Notes: generated from the letters alone by a model not told the origin. A DNA stretch of 53,219 nucleotides from Rhodocyclaceae bacterium (GCA_016791105.1 JAEUNM010000002.1:1-53219), one strand, 5' to 3'; numbered from the stretch's first letter, positions 1-8,159 are shown. Numbers and translations are program-made.

Positions 1-110
1 TACACGCCGCGCCCGGGGGGGGCGGGGGGGCCCCCCCGGGTTTGTGGGGGGGGGGTTTTTTTCTGGGGGGGGGCCCGCCCGCGCCCCCAGGGTGGGTGGT
101 GGTATCAGGG
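1..110. other. Low-complexity G/C homopolymer tract at window edge
   Basis: Long runs of G, C and T dominate, unlike anything else in the window. Positions 76-97 still read as one arm of the REP repeat found at 2291-2755: the 15 bases at 76-90 equal the reverse complement of that repeat's second arm. The tract may be a damaged or misassembled REP copy, or plain sequencing noise at a contig end. No gene is called here; the short open frames across it have no protein-like composition. Confidence 0.6.
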
Positions 111-148
111 GCGGGCATGTTCGCGCCCTTCCGGAGCAATACTGAGCC

Positions 149-1366
149 ATGTCCGCCTACGCCTACACCGCACGCGATTCCGGCGGCACGCGCGTCGAAG
201 GGCGCCTGGATGCGCCCAGTCCTGACGCGGCGGCCGAACTGCTGCTTGGTCGCGGGCTGATTCCGGTAGCCATAAATCCGGCGCAGGATGCCGCGGGCAG
301 CCTGCCTTTCGGGCTGGGCGACAAAATTCCGCATGAAGAAATCACGCTGTTTTCGCGCCAGTTGCACGCCTTGCTGAAGGCCGGCGTGCCCATCATGCGG
401 GCGCTGCTGGGGCTGCAGGAATCCACGCCGCACCGCGGCATGCAGCGCGTGCTGCGCGAAGTGCGCGAAGGTCTGGATACCGGGCGCGAACTGTCGGCCG
501 CGCTGGCGCGCCATCCCAAGGTATTTACGCAGTTTTACCTGGCCATGGTGCGGGTGGGAGAACTGACCGGCGCGCTCGATACGGTATTTCTGCGCCTGTT
601 CCATCACCTGGAATTCGAGCGCACGCTGCGCCAGCAGGTGAAAGCGGCGCTGCGCTACCCGCTGTTCGTGGTGCTCACCATGCTTACCGCCATCGTGGTG
701 GTCAATGTGTTCGTGATCCCGCGCTTTGCGTCGGTGTATCAGAGCATGAACGCGAAACTGCCGCCACTCACGCAATTGCTCATCGCGGTATCGGATTTCA
801 TGCTGCACGGCTGGCACTGGCTGCTCGCCGCGGCGGCGGCGCTGGCGCTTATTGTGCGCGCCTGGGTGAGCACGCCCGAAGGGCGGCATGCCTGGGACCG
901 CATGAAGCTCAGATTGCCCATCGCCGGGCCCATCGTGCGCAAAGGCATGCTGGCGCGTTTTGCGCGCAGTTTTGCGCTGGCCCTCAAAAGCGGCGTGCCC
1001 ATCGTGCAGGCCATGAGCGTGGCCGCGCAAACCCTGGAAAACGAATACATGGTGCGCAAACTGGCCGGCATGCGTACCGGCGTGGAGCGCGGTGAAAGCG
1101 TGCTGCGCAGCGCCGTGGCATCCGGCATCTTTACGCCGGTGGTGCTGCAGATGATTGCGGTAGGGGAAGAATCCGGTGCGCTGGACGATTTGATGCAGGA
1201 AGTATCGGACGTCTATCAGCGTGAAGTCGAATATGAATTATCCACGCTGGCCTCGCAGATCGAACCGGTGCTCATCGTCGTGCTGGGGGTGTTCGTGCTC
1301 ATACTGGCGCTGGGTATCTTCTTGCCGATCTGGGATTTGGGGCGGGTGGCGCTGGGGAAAGGATAA
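149..1366 (+). CDS. mshG: MSHA-type IV pilus inner-membrane platform protein MshG (GspF/PilC family)
   Basis: This 405-residue protein is a GspF/PilC/MshG polytopic platform protein, which sits in the inner membrane and couples the assembly ATPase to pilin polymerisation. Two T2SF domains are visible at about residues 68-190 and 270-393. Hydrophobic segments lie at about 171-195 and 225-245 and at the C-terminus, which ends in a typical segment followed by WDL. The family cannot by itself separate PilC, GspF and MshG; the mshA-C-D-O-P genes downstream favour MshG. The ATG at 149 has a GGAG-like site just upstream and gives the full family N-terminus (YAYTARD). A partner ATPase (mshE) would be expected upstream, outside the window. 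Confidence 0.88.
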   Translation: MSAYAYTARDSGGTRVEGRLDAPSPDAAAELLLGRGLIPVAINPAQDAAGSLPFGLGDKIPHEEITLFSRQLHALLKAGVPIMRALLGLQESTPHRGMQRVLREVREGLDTGRELSAALARHPKVFTQFYLAMVRVGELTGALDTVFLRLFHHLEFERTLRQQVKAALRYPLFVVLTMLTAIVVVNVFVIPRFASVYQSMNAKLPPLTQLLIAVSDFMLHGWHWLLAAAAALALIVRAWVSTPEGRHAWDRMKLRLPIAGPIVRKGMLARFARSFALALKSGVPIVQAMSVAAQTLENEYMVRKLAGMRTGVERGESVLRSAVASGIFTPVVLQMIAVGEESGALDDLMQEVSDVYQREVEYELSTLASQIEPVLIVVLGVFVLILALGIFLPIWDLGRVALGKG

Positions 1367-1605
1367 GCCGGGCTGCGGGTTTGGCAGGGCTTTGCGGTTT
1401 GAGCGGACTTCGGGTTGCCAGTTGGGCCTGTCGGGGCTTTGTCCGGAGCCGCGATTCGCGTGTGGGATAATGTCTCCTGCTGGCCCGGCCGAAACCTTTT
1501 TGGGCCTGTCTGCCTGTATGGCGAGGCTAAACACCGATGCGTCGGCTTGCTAATTTGGCGCAGCGCATGTACTTCCTGCAAGTTTCATTGCCCGCAGCCG
1601 GCTGA

Positions 1606-2274
1606 ATGGCAGCGAAATCGCTAATCCACTCGGCGGGAGAAATCCGTTTGAGCAATGCGAGCGAACATTCCGCGACGGGCACGCCGGCATCCCGCCCGCC
1701 GGAGCATTGGCATTGTCGCGGGAGACTGCCGCATTGGGAGGGCGGCGCGATTCCTCAGGGAATTACTTTCCGCCTGTACGACAGCCTGCCGCAATGCCTG
1801 CTGGACCAATGGCGTAATGAGCTTGCCGCGCTTGCAGATAAGCGCCCGGATAGGGAGCGTGAGCGCCGCATGGATGCGGCGCTGGATGCCGGCTACGGCA
1901 GTTGCTGGCTAAGGGTGCCGCGCATCGCGGCCCTGGTGGAAGGGGCATTGCTGCATTTCGATGGTCAGCGTTATCACCTGCATGCCTGGGTGGTCATGCC
2001 GAATCATGTTCATGTGCTGGTAACGCCTTTCGCGGGCGAGCCTTTGTCCGCCCTGTTGCATGGCTGGAAGTCTTTTACCGCCAAGGCGGCGAATAAATTT
2101 CTGCGGCGCCGCGGCGCGTTTTGGCAGGACGAATATTTCGACCGCGCCATACGCGACGAGCGGCATTTCAACGCCGCCTTGGTATATATCGAGAACAACC
2201 CGGTGGCGGCGGGGCTGTGCGCGGAGCCGTCGGATTGGCCGTTCGGGAGCGCTTCCCGGCGCCGGAACGGGTGA
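1606..2274 (+). CDS. REP-associated tyrosine transposase (RAYT, Y1_Tnp family)
   Basis: A 222-residue single-domain protein of the IS200/IS605-like Y1 transposase superfamily, RAYT branch. The HUH-type motif is clear as MPNHVHVLV, with H134 and H136. The probable catalytic tyrosine is Y177 in WQDEYFDRAIRD, and the typical C-terminal YIENNPVAAGL helix follows. RAYTs bind and nick REP palindromes as single strands and are thought to spread them. Fitting this, a REP-type array starts only 17 bases after the stop. The gene sits between mshG and mshA in place of ordinary pilus genes. The first 35 residues look unlike the family, so a start further in is possible. Confidence 0.88.
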   Translation: MAAKSLIHSAGEIRLSNASEHSATGTPASRPPEHWHCRGRLPHWEGGAIPQGITFRLYDSLPQCLLDQWRNELAALADKRPDRERERRMDAALDAGYGSCWLRVPRIAALVEGALLHFDGQRYHLHAWVVMPNHVHVLVTPFAGEPLSALLHGWKSFTAKAANKFLRRRGAFWQDEYFDRAIRDERHFNAALVYIENNPVAAGLCAEPSDWPFGSASRRRNG

Positions 2275-2290
2275 GTTCGCTTGCCTGAGC

Positions 2291-2755
2291 GTCGGGCCGT
2301 AAATGCGCGGGCGAGACGCCCACGCACCCAGCCTGGGGCGGTTAGTTTGCGGGGTGGGTTTACGCCAACCCCTGGGGGCGCGGGCGTCCCGCCCGCGAGC
2401 GTAACCGTCGGGCCGTGAATGCGCGGGCGAGACGCCCACGCCCCCAGGGTGGGGCGTGTCGTTTGGGGCGGGTGGGGTTACGCCAACCCTTGGGGGCGCG
2501 GGCGTCCCGCCCGCGAGCGTAACCATCGGGCCGTAAATGCGCGGGCGAGACGCCCACGCCCCCAGGGTGGGGCGTTACGTTCGAGGCGGGTGGGTTTACG
2601 TCGACTCCTGGGGGCGCGGGCGTCCCGCCCGCGAGCGTAACCGTCGGGCCGTGAATGCGCGGGCGAGACGCCCACGCCCCCAGCGTGGTGCGGTGAGTTG
2701 CGTGCGGGTCGGTTTACGCCAGCCCCTTGGGGCGGCAAGTCGCCTGCGTCGGGGT
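2291..2755. repeat. REP/BIME array: four ~117-bp units with inverted palindromic arms
   Basis: One arm (GCGCGGGCGAGACGCCCACG) occurs at 2305, 2421, 2539 and 2657, so the spacing is 116, 118 and 118 bp. Its near reverse complement (GCGCGGGCGTCCCGCCCGCG plus AGCG) occurs at 2378, 2496 and 2614, with a decayed fourth copy around 2728. Each arm is itself a small hairpin (GGGCG/CGCCC), and a paired arm and counter-arm can fold into a larger cruciform. This is the layout of a bacterial interspersed mosaic element. It directly follows a RAYT gene and fills most of the 654 bp between that gene and mshA. The open frames running through it (Arg/Pro/Ala-rich) are by-products of the repeat. Confidence 0.9.
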
Positions 2756-2842
2756 TATGGCCGCCCGGGCACCCGGCGCCATCCCACACTCCGGCCGCTG
2801 CTGGCAAGCCTCAAGTTTCCGCGCGGACTGCCGTAAGCGAGC

Positions 2843-2869
2843 TTGACACGCAGTGCACGGGGCAAAAAT
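2843..2869 (+). promoter_or_regulatory. Possible sigma-70 promoter for the mshA pilin gene
   Basis: A perfect -35 TTGACA lies at 2843-2848. The only -10 candidate is a weak AAAAAT at 2864-2869 with a short 15-base spacer. It would start transcription about 50 bases before mshA, after the REP array, so the pilin genes could be expressed independently of mshG. The -10 match is poor, so this is tentative. Confidence 0.3.
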
Positions 2870-2928
2870 CCTGCGGCGGCGGCGTGAGGGTGGTTTTTGC
2901 AAACGGACGGTGGTGCGAGGAGCGATTC

Positions 2929-3378
2929 ATGATATCCAAACAAGGCGGCTTCACCCTGATCGAACTGATCGTGGTGATCATCATTCTGGGCGTGCTGGCG
3001 GCGGCGGCAGTGCCGAAATTTGTCGATCTGTCTACCGATGCGCGTAATTCGGCGGCATCCGGTGTGGCGGCGGCGATCGCTTCCGGATCGACCATGAATT
3101 ACGCCGGACGCAAAGCCGGCAAGGCGACGGCCGTGGCCGTGACGGACGCGAACGTATGTTCTGCCGCGACGCTGGGCAACTTCCTGAACGGCGGTTCGGT
3201 GACTTTGGCCGATTCGTCCTCGCCGCCGGCCACGCCGACCGACAAGGACTTTCTGGTGAGCGGCACCGGTGCCTGCAACGGCGCCAATGCCGACGGCACC
3301 ACGGTGTCCTGCAACATCACGGCGGCCAGAGGCTCGGGCAATAGCGCCCAGGCCGCAGTCGTGGTGTGCGCGAGCTGA
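2929..3378 (+). CDS. mshA: MSHA major-type pilin (type IVa prepilin)
   Basis: A 149-residue type IV prepilin, the structural subunit of an MSHA-type pilus. The leader is short (MISKQGG), with cleavage expected between G7 and F8, and the mature N-terminus FTLIELIVV carries the conserved Glu at +5 followed by the hydrophobic helix. Four cysteines in the C-terminal half could form disulfides. The ATG at 2929 is preceded by GAGGAG at 2917-2922 with ideal spacing; an in-frame extension to 2698 reads through the repeat array and is not credible. It could instead be MshB; its order before mshC-D-O-P and its size favour MshA. Confidence 0.82.
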   Translation: MISKQGGFTLIELIVVIIILGVLAAAAVPKFVDLSTDARNSAASGVAAAIASGSTMNYAGRKAGKATAVAVTDANVCSAATLGNFLNGGSVTLADSSSPPATPTDKDFLVSGTGACNGANADGTTVSCNITAARGSGNSAQAAVVVCAS

Positions 3379-3395
3379 ATTTCCAGCAAACCGCC

Positions 3396-3914
3396 ATGTC
3401 CGTCAGAACGGCCGCCCATTGCGCGGCCGTTTTTCATCGTACTGGCAAAGGCGGCTTCAGTCTGGTCGAACTGGTGGCGGTTATGGCCATCGCTGCAATT
3501 CTGGCCGTGGTGGCTTTGCCGCGCTTTACCGACCGCGGCGCGTTCGATGTGCGCGGCTATTCAGACCGGCTCGCTGCCGCCACCCGTCATGCGCGCGCGC
3601 AGGCCATCGCATCGCGCCGCAAGGTGTGCGTGTTTTTCGCTGCGAGCGGCAGTTTTGCGCCCGGCATATACGCTGCCGCTGCGCCGGGCGCCGCGACCGC
3701 CTGTACGGTGAGTGTGCTCGATCCGGCGAGCGGCGCGCCGTACCGCTTCGTCGCGCCGGCCGGCACCAGTTTCAGCGCAACGGCCGCGGAAGTGGATTTC
3801 GACGCCCTGGGCCGACCTGTCCTGCCGGGCGTGGCGGTAAGCGTGAGCGTGACGGGCGGCGGTGATACGCGCCAGTTCGTGATCGAGCCGGAAACCGGCC
3901 ATGTGCATCCTTGA
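3396..3914 (+). CDS. mshC: MSHA minor pilin MshC
   Basis: A 172-residue prepilin-like protein with the cleavage motif GKGG before FSLVELVAV, so cleavage is expected after G20 with Glu at +5. A GspH/FimT-like body follows. Minor pilins of this kind prime pilus assembly at the inner membrane. The ATG at 3396 lies 17 bases after the mshA stop; a GTG at 3366 would overlap mshA and add 10 residues without benefit. The 3' end overlaps mshD by 14 bases, indicating cotranscription. Confidence 0.8.
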   Translation: MSVRTAAHCAAVFHRTGKGGFSLVELVAVMAIAAILAVVALPRFTDRGAFDVRGYSDRLAAATRHARAQAIASRRKVCVFFAASGSFAPGIYAAAAPGAATACTVSVLDPASGAPYRFVAPAGTSFSATAAEVDFDALGRPVLPGVAVSVSVTGGGDTRQFVIEPETGHVHP

Positions 3915-4482
3915 GCGACCTTGTACGCGGCAGCGACTGACTATCGCCGCATACCGGGCGCGCGGCGTGTCCTTGCTGGAACTGCTGGTGTTCATCGTCG
4001 TGGTCGGGGTGGCCGTGGCGGGCGTGCTGTCGGTACTCGATCTGACGGTGCGCAAAAGCGCCGATAGTTTTGCGCCGCGCCAGGCGCTTGCCATTGCCGA
4101 GGCGCTGCTGGAGGAAGTCCAACTGGCTGCCTATACCTGGTGTGACCCCAGCGACGCCAATGTGGATACGGCCAGCAGTGCGGCCGGCTGCGCAAGCCTT
4201 GCCGAAAGTTCTGGTCCCGAAGCCGGGGAAACGCGCCCCTTCGACAACGTGAATGATTACGACGGCTACAGCATGAGCGGTATCCAGGATTTCACCGGGG
4301 CGGCCATACCCGGCCTGGCGGCCTATAGTGCCAAGATATCCGTGCAGCCGGCTGCGCTCAATGGCATTACGGCGGCGAGCGGGGCGGCGCTGCGCATCAC
4401 GGTGAGCGTGAGCGGCCCAAGCGGCACGCAGGTGGTGGTGGAAGGCTGGCGCACCCGTTACGCGCCCAATGCACGGCCATGA
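3901..4482 (+). CDS. mshD: MSHA minor pilin MshD
   Basis: A 193-residue minor prepilin. The motif RG before VSLLELLVF gives a cleavage site after G22 with Glu at +5, followed by a long hydrophobic helix. The leader is longer than in major pilins, as is common for MshD. The body contains a Cys pair (YTWCDPSD and AAGCASL) and a C-terminal beta-rich region. It overlaps mshC upstream by 14 bases and mshO downstream by four (ATGA). Confidence 0.78.
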   Translation: MCILERPCTRQRLTIAAYRARGVSLLELLVFIVVVGVAVAGVLSVLDLTVRKSADSFAPRQALAIAEALLEEVQLAAYTWCDPSDANVDTASSAAGCASLAESSGPEAGETRPFDNVNDYDGYSMSGIQDFTGAAIPGLAAYSAKISVQPAALNGITAASGAALRITVSVSGPSGTQVVVEGWRTRYAPNARP

Positions 4483-5306
4483 TTAGTCCGGCGCGCCATG
4501 CGCTCTGCCCGCCGCTACGCCGTCGGCAGCAGGCATTCACACTGGCGGAAATGCTCATCGTGATGGTGGTGACGGGTATCATCGCGGCAGTGGTGGCGAT
4601 ATTCGTGCGTGCGCCCATGCAGGGATATTTCGACAGCGAACGGCGCGCGCGCCTGGCAGCCGGGCTGGATGCGGCGGCCGGCCGCCTGCAACGCGACCTG
4701 CGGCTTGCCCTGCCCAATAGCGTGCGCGTGGCGCAGGCGGGCGGTGTGACGTATCTGGAATTTCTACTTACCAGTGGCGGTGGCCGCTACCGCGCCGAGC
4801 CCGCCGCGGGCGGGGCAGGCGACATACTGGACTTCACCAGTGCAGATAGCAGTTTTGATGTGCTCGGCCCGGCGCCGGCGGCCCAGCCCTGGCAATATGT
4901 GGTGGTGAGCAATTTCGGGCCCGGCAGCGCGGCCGATGCGTATGCCGGCAATGCCGCGGCGCTCACCGCGGTTGGGGCCACGAATTTCGGCATCGCGGCG
5001 ACGCGCTTCGTGCTGGCGTCCAGTGCCAACCGCTTTCAGGTCGTGGAAACGCCGGTTACCTATGCCTGCGATCCGGCCGCCGCGACGCTGCGCCGCTACA
5101 GCGGCTATGCCATTGCGGCCGTTCAGCCCACGCCGCCGGCCGGCAGCGGCGCGCTTCTGGCCACCCAGGTGAGCGCCTGCAGCTTTACTTACGATGCCAA
5201 TCCGGCCGCGCGCCGCATGGCCAGCGTGGCGCTGCAACTCGCGTTGACGGAAGGCGGCGAAACATTGGCGCTGTTCCAGCAAATCCACGTGTCGAACCAG
5301 CCATGA
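4479..5306 (+). CDS. mshO: MSHA minor pilin MshO
   Basis: A 275-residue pilin-like protein of the PilW/MshO type. Its N-terminal motif is QQA before FTLAEMLIVM, with Glu at +5. The residue before the expected cleavage point is Ala (A19) rather than the usual Gly, which prepilin peptidases tolerate but which is less common. Larger pseudopilins of this class form part of the initiating tip complex. Start and stop overlap both neighbours by four bases, so translational coupling is likely. Confidence 0.77.
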   Translation: MISPARHALCPPLRRRQQAFTLAEMLIVMVVTGIIAAVVAIFVRAPMQGYFDSERRARLAAGLDAAAGRLQRDLRLALPNSVRVAQAGGVTYLEFLLTSGGGRYRAEPAAGGAGDILDFTSADSSFDVLGPAPAAQPWQYVVVSNFGPGSAADAYAGNAAALTAVGATNFGIAATRFVLASSANRFQVVETPVTYACDPAAATLRRYSGYAIAAVQPTPPAGSGALLATQVSACSFTYDANPAARRMASVALQLALTEGGETLALFQQIHVSNQP

Positions 5307-5722
5307 ATATTCCCAGCCGGCACAGCCGCGGTTTTTCGCTCATTTCGGCACTGTTTCTGGTGGTGGTGCTGGCCGCATTGGGGGCTTACGCGCTGAGCGT
5401 ATCCAGCCTGCAGCATGCCGGGGCGGCGGCGGAATTTCTCGGCAGCCGCGCCTACCAGGCCGCACGCGCCGGTCTGGAATGGGGCTTGTACCAATCCGCC
5501 AACGGCAGTTGCGCTTCGGCGGATTTCAGTCCCGGCGGCACGCTGGCGGAATTTACCGTGAGCGTGCGCTGTACGGTTTCAAGCTATGACGAATTGGGCA
5601 AAACCGTGAATATCCACAGCATTACGGCGACGGCGTGCAATAAACCCGCCGCTTCCTGCCCCAATAATGCGGCCGGGCAGGGCTATGTGGAACGCCAGTT
5701 GAGCGCCACGCTGGAGCGCTGA
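5303..5722 (+). CDS. mshP: MSHA minor pilin/accessory protein MshP
   Basis: A 139-residue protein with a pilin-like N-terminus, SRG before FSLISALFLVVV. The +5 residue is Ser instead of Glu, which is typical of MshP and PilX-like proteins. Four Cys residues occur in the C-terminal half. It overlaps mshO by four bases. In Vibrio-type clusters mshQ follows, but here the next gene is convergent fimV, so the cluster ends with mshP. Confidence 0.75.
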   Translation: MNIPSRHSRGFSLISALFLVVVLAALGAYALSVSSLQHAGAAAEFLGSRAYQAARAGLEWGLYQSANGSCASADFSPGGTLAEFTVSVRCTVSSYDELGKTVNIHSITATACNKPAASCPNNAAGQGYVERQLSATLER

Positions 5723-5829
5723 AGGCGCGGCGGCGTGGCCCGAGCCAAGTGCGCGGGCGCTGCCTTCAAGTCGCGGCGAATTGCCCCCACCCTTGCCGGC
5801 AGAGTGTCGCGCCCAGGCGCCTGCCGGCT

Positions 5830-7860
5830 TCAGGCCGCAAGCGACATGCCTTCGGTTTCGCCGGGTTCGGTCAGTTCGATATGCAGGATGTCGATCAGCA
5901 GCAAAATGTCGGCCACCACCGCGAGCGGGAAGCCGCGCCGCGAACCGCCGCGGTTTTCCGCCAGCAGCCTGCGCAAATAGGTATCCGCCTCGGCCGTGCC
6001 CCAGCAAGCGCTGAGGTTGCGCATGATGTGCGGGTACTCTTCGATGGAGGCGTCGTCCACTTCCAGCAGGTATTCGAACCAGGACGGAATGTGCACGTTG
6101 TAGGTGCGCCGCAGCAGCGGGGCCAGTTCTTCGTACTCCTGCTGCATGGACGCGCGCTGATAGACCTCCAGCAGCTTGATCCACGGCCGCACGTCACGCT
6201 TGGGATTTTTATGCACGAATTCGGCCAGCACCTGTGCCGCGCCTTTGGTTCGGCCAAACGACAGCATGATTTCGGCCAGTTCCAGCACCGAGTCGTTTTC
6301 GTCATTGGCAGCGTCGCGCGGGTCGCCGTCCAGCGATATGTCCAGGCTTAGTCCGCTCACGTCGCTGGTGGCGGAATCGATCACGAATTCCACGTCGGGC
6401 CGGTCATGCGGTGGCGCATCGAAATCGAGATCCAGCACTTCGTGTGGGCGCGGCGGGCCGTCGATCACGCTGGTCGACGCGGCCCAGTCGTAGCCCGCTT
6501 CGGCAGCTTCGGTGCGTACGGGGCTGGCAAAGCTGCCGGCTGCTGCGGGCTGCATGGAAACGGTATCGTCGGCAGTCGCGCTGTATGGCGCGGGCTTGGG
6601 TGCAGCCGCTGCGCGCATTGCCGCGGGTGGGATGTAGTCGAGGTCCTCGCTCTGTATGGGCGCCGCGGCGGTGGCCGGCGCTTGCATGCGCACGGTCGAT
6701 TCGGCGTCCATTTCCCAACTTGGGGCGGCTGCGGCCGGCGCTTCCGGCGCGGGTTGAGGCGAACGCTTTTTGCCGGCGGGTCGCGCAGGTTTGACCGGTT
6801 CGTCGTCCAGACCGTCGTTCCAGGCCGGCGTCATCGGTGCGGAATAGGGCATGTCGCGGTCCGTGCTGCGACGCCGGTTGCGCCATGCCAGTACGCCCAG
6901 CAGGGCGATCGCGGGCGTGCCGGCCAGCGCCCACATGCCCCAGGTTGTGCGGGTTTGTGCGGCTTCCTGCAAGGCGCGTTGTTCCTTGCCCAGCAATTCG
7001 TTCAGCATGGCCTGGCGGGCGGCGATTTCGGCATCCATGCGCTGCGCACGTTCCTGCATGTCGGACAGCACGCGCTCCATGCGTGCCATTTTGTCGGCCA
7101 GTTCGAGTTGCGCGGCAACCTGGTCGTCCAGGGACGCAATCAGGCGCTGTTCGCGTTCCACCAGCGCTTTTTCGCGTGCGTCCAGATTGGCCGTGCGGGC
7201 GCGCGAAGGATTGGCGCCGCCATGCACCACGATGCGATCGCTGCCACCTGCCTCGGCATTATTTGCGGGCTTCTGGCGTTTTTCCGGCGCGGGCGCCGGG
7301 CTGGTTTTGGCTTCGGTCTGGGCCGCGCTTGCAGACGCGGTGTCGGCCGCTACAGCGGCCCGCCTTGCCGCGCCGGCGCGTGCCGAGCGGCGTGGCGCGG
7401 GCGCCGGGCTGGTTTTGGCTTCGGTCTGCGCATCGCCGTCTTCGCCGGAGTTGCGCACGATCACTGGCGTAGCTTCCGGCGGTTGCAACAGCAGCGCGTA
7501 TTCGCGCGTGATATCGTAATTACACCCGGCACGTATGGCGACTGCAACAATCGGGTCGTGTACCGCATTGACGCCGCGTATCACCAATTGTTTGCCGTCC
7601 AGAGCCAGGCGCGCGCGCGGCAACCAGGGTATATCCTGATCGGTGTTCGCGGGCGGCACGATTTTGAAGCACTGCGCACCAACAATTTCTTCCGGCTGCA
7701 TGGAAAGGGTGACCGTGGCCATCAGCGGTTCGCCGATGCGCGATTTCACCTCGATATTGCCCAGCCCCAGCGCTGACGCCGGTGTGGCGAATGCCGCACT
7801 CAGCAATAGCGCGAGGGGGGTGAGGATCAGTCGATTGCGGTATTTGGCCATGGGGTGCAT
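5830..7860 (-). CDS. fimV: FimV/TspA-family polar assembly protein
   Basis: A 676-residue FimV-like protein. In order it has a signal peptide ending near ATPASALGLG, a conserved N-terminal FimV domain (about 30-145, starting GNIEVKSRIGEPL), a Pro/Ala-rich linker, a coiled coil at about 220-300, one transmembrane segment (WALAGTPAIALLGVLAW), an acidic cytoplasmic region, and a C-terminal TPR-like FimV domain (LELAEIMLSFGRTKGAAQVL). FimV proteins organise the cell pole and support type IV pili and type II secretion. I see no clear LysM motif, and it is shorter than Pseudomonas FimV. It is convergent with mshP. An ATG at 7851 is an equally possible start. Confidence 0.85.
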   Translation of the reverse strand: MHPMAKYRNRLILTPLALLLSAAFATPASALGLGNIEVKSRIGEPLMATVTLSMQPEEIVGAQCFKIVPPANTDQDIPWLPRARLALDGKQLVIRGVNAVHDPIVAVAIRAGCNYDITREYALLLQPPEATPVIVRNSGEDGDAQTEAKTSPAPAPRRSARAGAARRAAVAADTASASAAQTEAKTSPAPAPEKRQKPANNAEAGGSDRIVVHGGANPSRARTANLDAREKALVEREQRLIASLDDQVAAQLELADKMARMERVLSDMQERAQRMDAEIAARQAMLNELLGKEQRALQEAAQTRTTWGMWALAGTPAIALLGVLAWRNRRRSTDRDMPYSAPMTPAWNDGLDDEPVKPARPAGKKRSPQPAPEAPAAAAPSWEMDAESTVRMQAPATAAAPIQSEDLDYIPPAAMRAAAAPKPAPYSATADDTVSMQPAAAGSFASPVRTEAAEAGYDWAASTSVIDGPPRPHEVLDLDFDAPPHDRPDVEFVIDSATSDVSGLSLDISLDGDPRDAANDENDSVLELAEIMLSFGRTKGAAQVLAEFVHKNPKRDVRPWIKLLEVYQRASMQQEYEELAPLLRRTYNVHIPSWFEYLLEVDDASIEEYPHIMRNLSACWGTAEADTYLRRLLAENRGGSRRGFPLAVVADILLLIDILHIELTEPGETEGMSLAA
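7286..7428. repeat. 35-bp direct repeat inside the fimV linker
   Basis: The 35 bases at 7286-7320 recur exactly at 7394-7428, 108 bases away and in frame. They encode QTEAKTSPAPAP twice in the Pro/Ala-rich linker. The sequence between the copies is not itself repeated. This suggests slippage or recombination changing linker length. Confidence 0.85.
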
Positions 7861-8159
7861 CCATTCAATAAGCCCAGGCGGGCGAACTTCAGGTGTAACG
7901 GCCGTTGGCGCGCATCCTGTAGCGCAGGCGACCGGGAATTCGAGCCCAGGGCTGGAATTTCACACGAACGGGCTGCAAAACCGGCCCTTTCCGTGCTTGG
8001 CGACAGCCTTGCGAAAGCTTTGTCGGCAACGCCATGTCTTTCCGAAATAAAGATTTCAACAATCTGAATAATTGGAAGGTTTTCCGCCAAACTTATGTTT
8101 ATGGCTTTACTAATGATGATGCTGTAAGGGTTATTTAATTACGAGGTAATATTCCCGCC
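7861..8159. other. Divergent intergenic region, AT-rich towards the FAH gene
   Basis: This 299-bp region separates the divergent fimV and FAH-family genes and must hold promoters for both. About 100 bases before 8160 are strikingly AT-rich compared with the rest of the window. TAATAT at 8147 and TTTAAT at 8134 are -10-like but have no well-spaced -35. GAGG at 8143-8146 is a distant ribosome site for the ATG at 8160. I see no RNA gene or repeat here. Confidence 0.5.

Noticed and set aside
1445..1471. A promoter for the RAYT gene with GATAAT at 1466.
   Set aside because: The nearest TTG-type -35 is 21 bases away, outside the useful range.
2291..2755. The regularly spaced repeats could be taken for a CRISPR array.
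   Set aside because: Units are ~117 bp with paired inverted arms, and the spacers between them are also similar to one another. No cas gene is nearby, while a RAYT is adjacent.
1909..2836. Arg/Pro/Ala-rich open frames on both strands across the repeat array.
   Set aside because: They repeat with the DNA period, have no start signals, and exist because the GC-rich repeat lacks stop codons.
6406..7776. A 456-codon plus-strand frame opposite fimV.
   Set aside because: It is an antisense shadow in GC-rich coding DNA; the minus-strand frame has the FimV domains, signal peptide and transmembrane segment.
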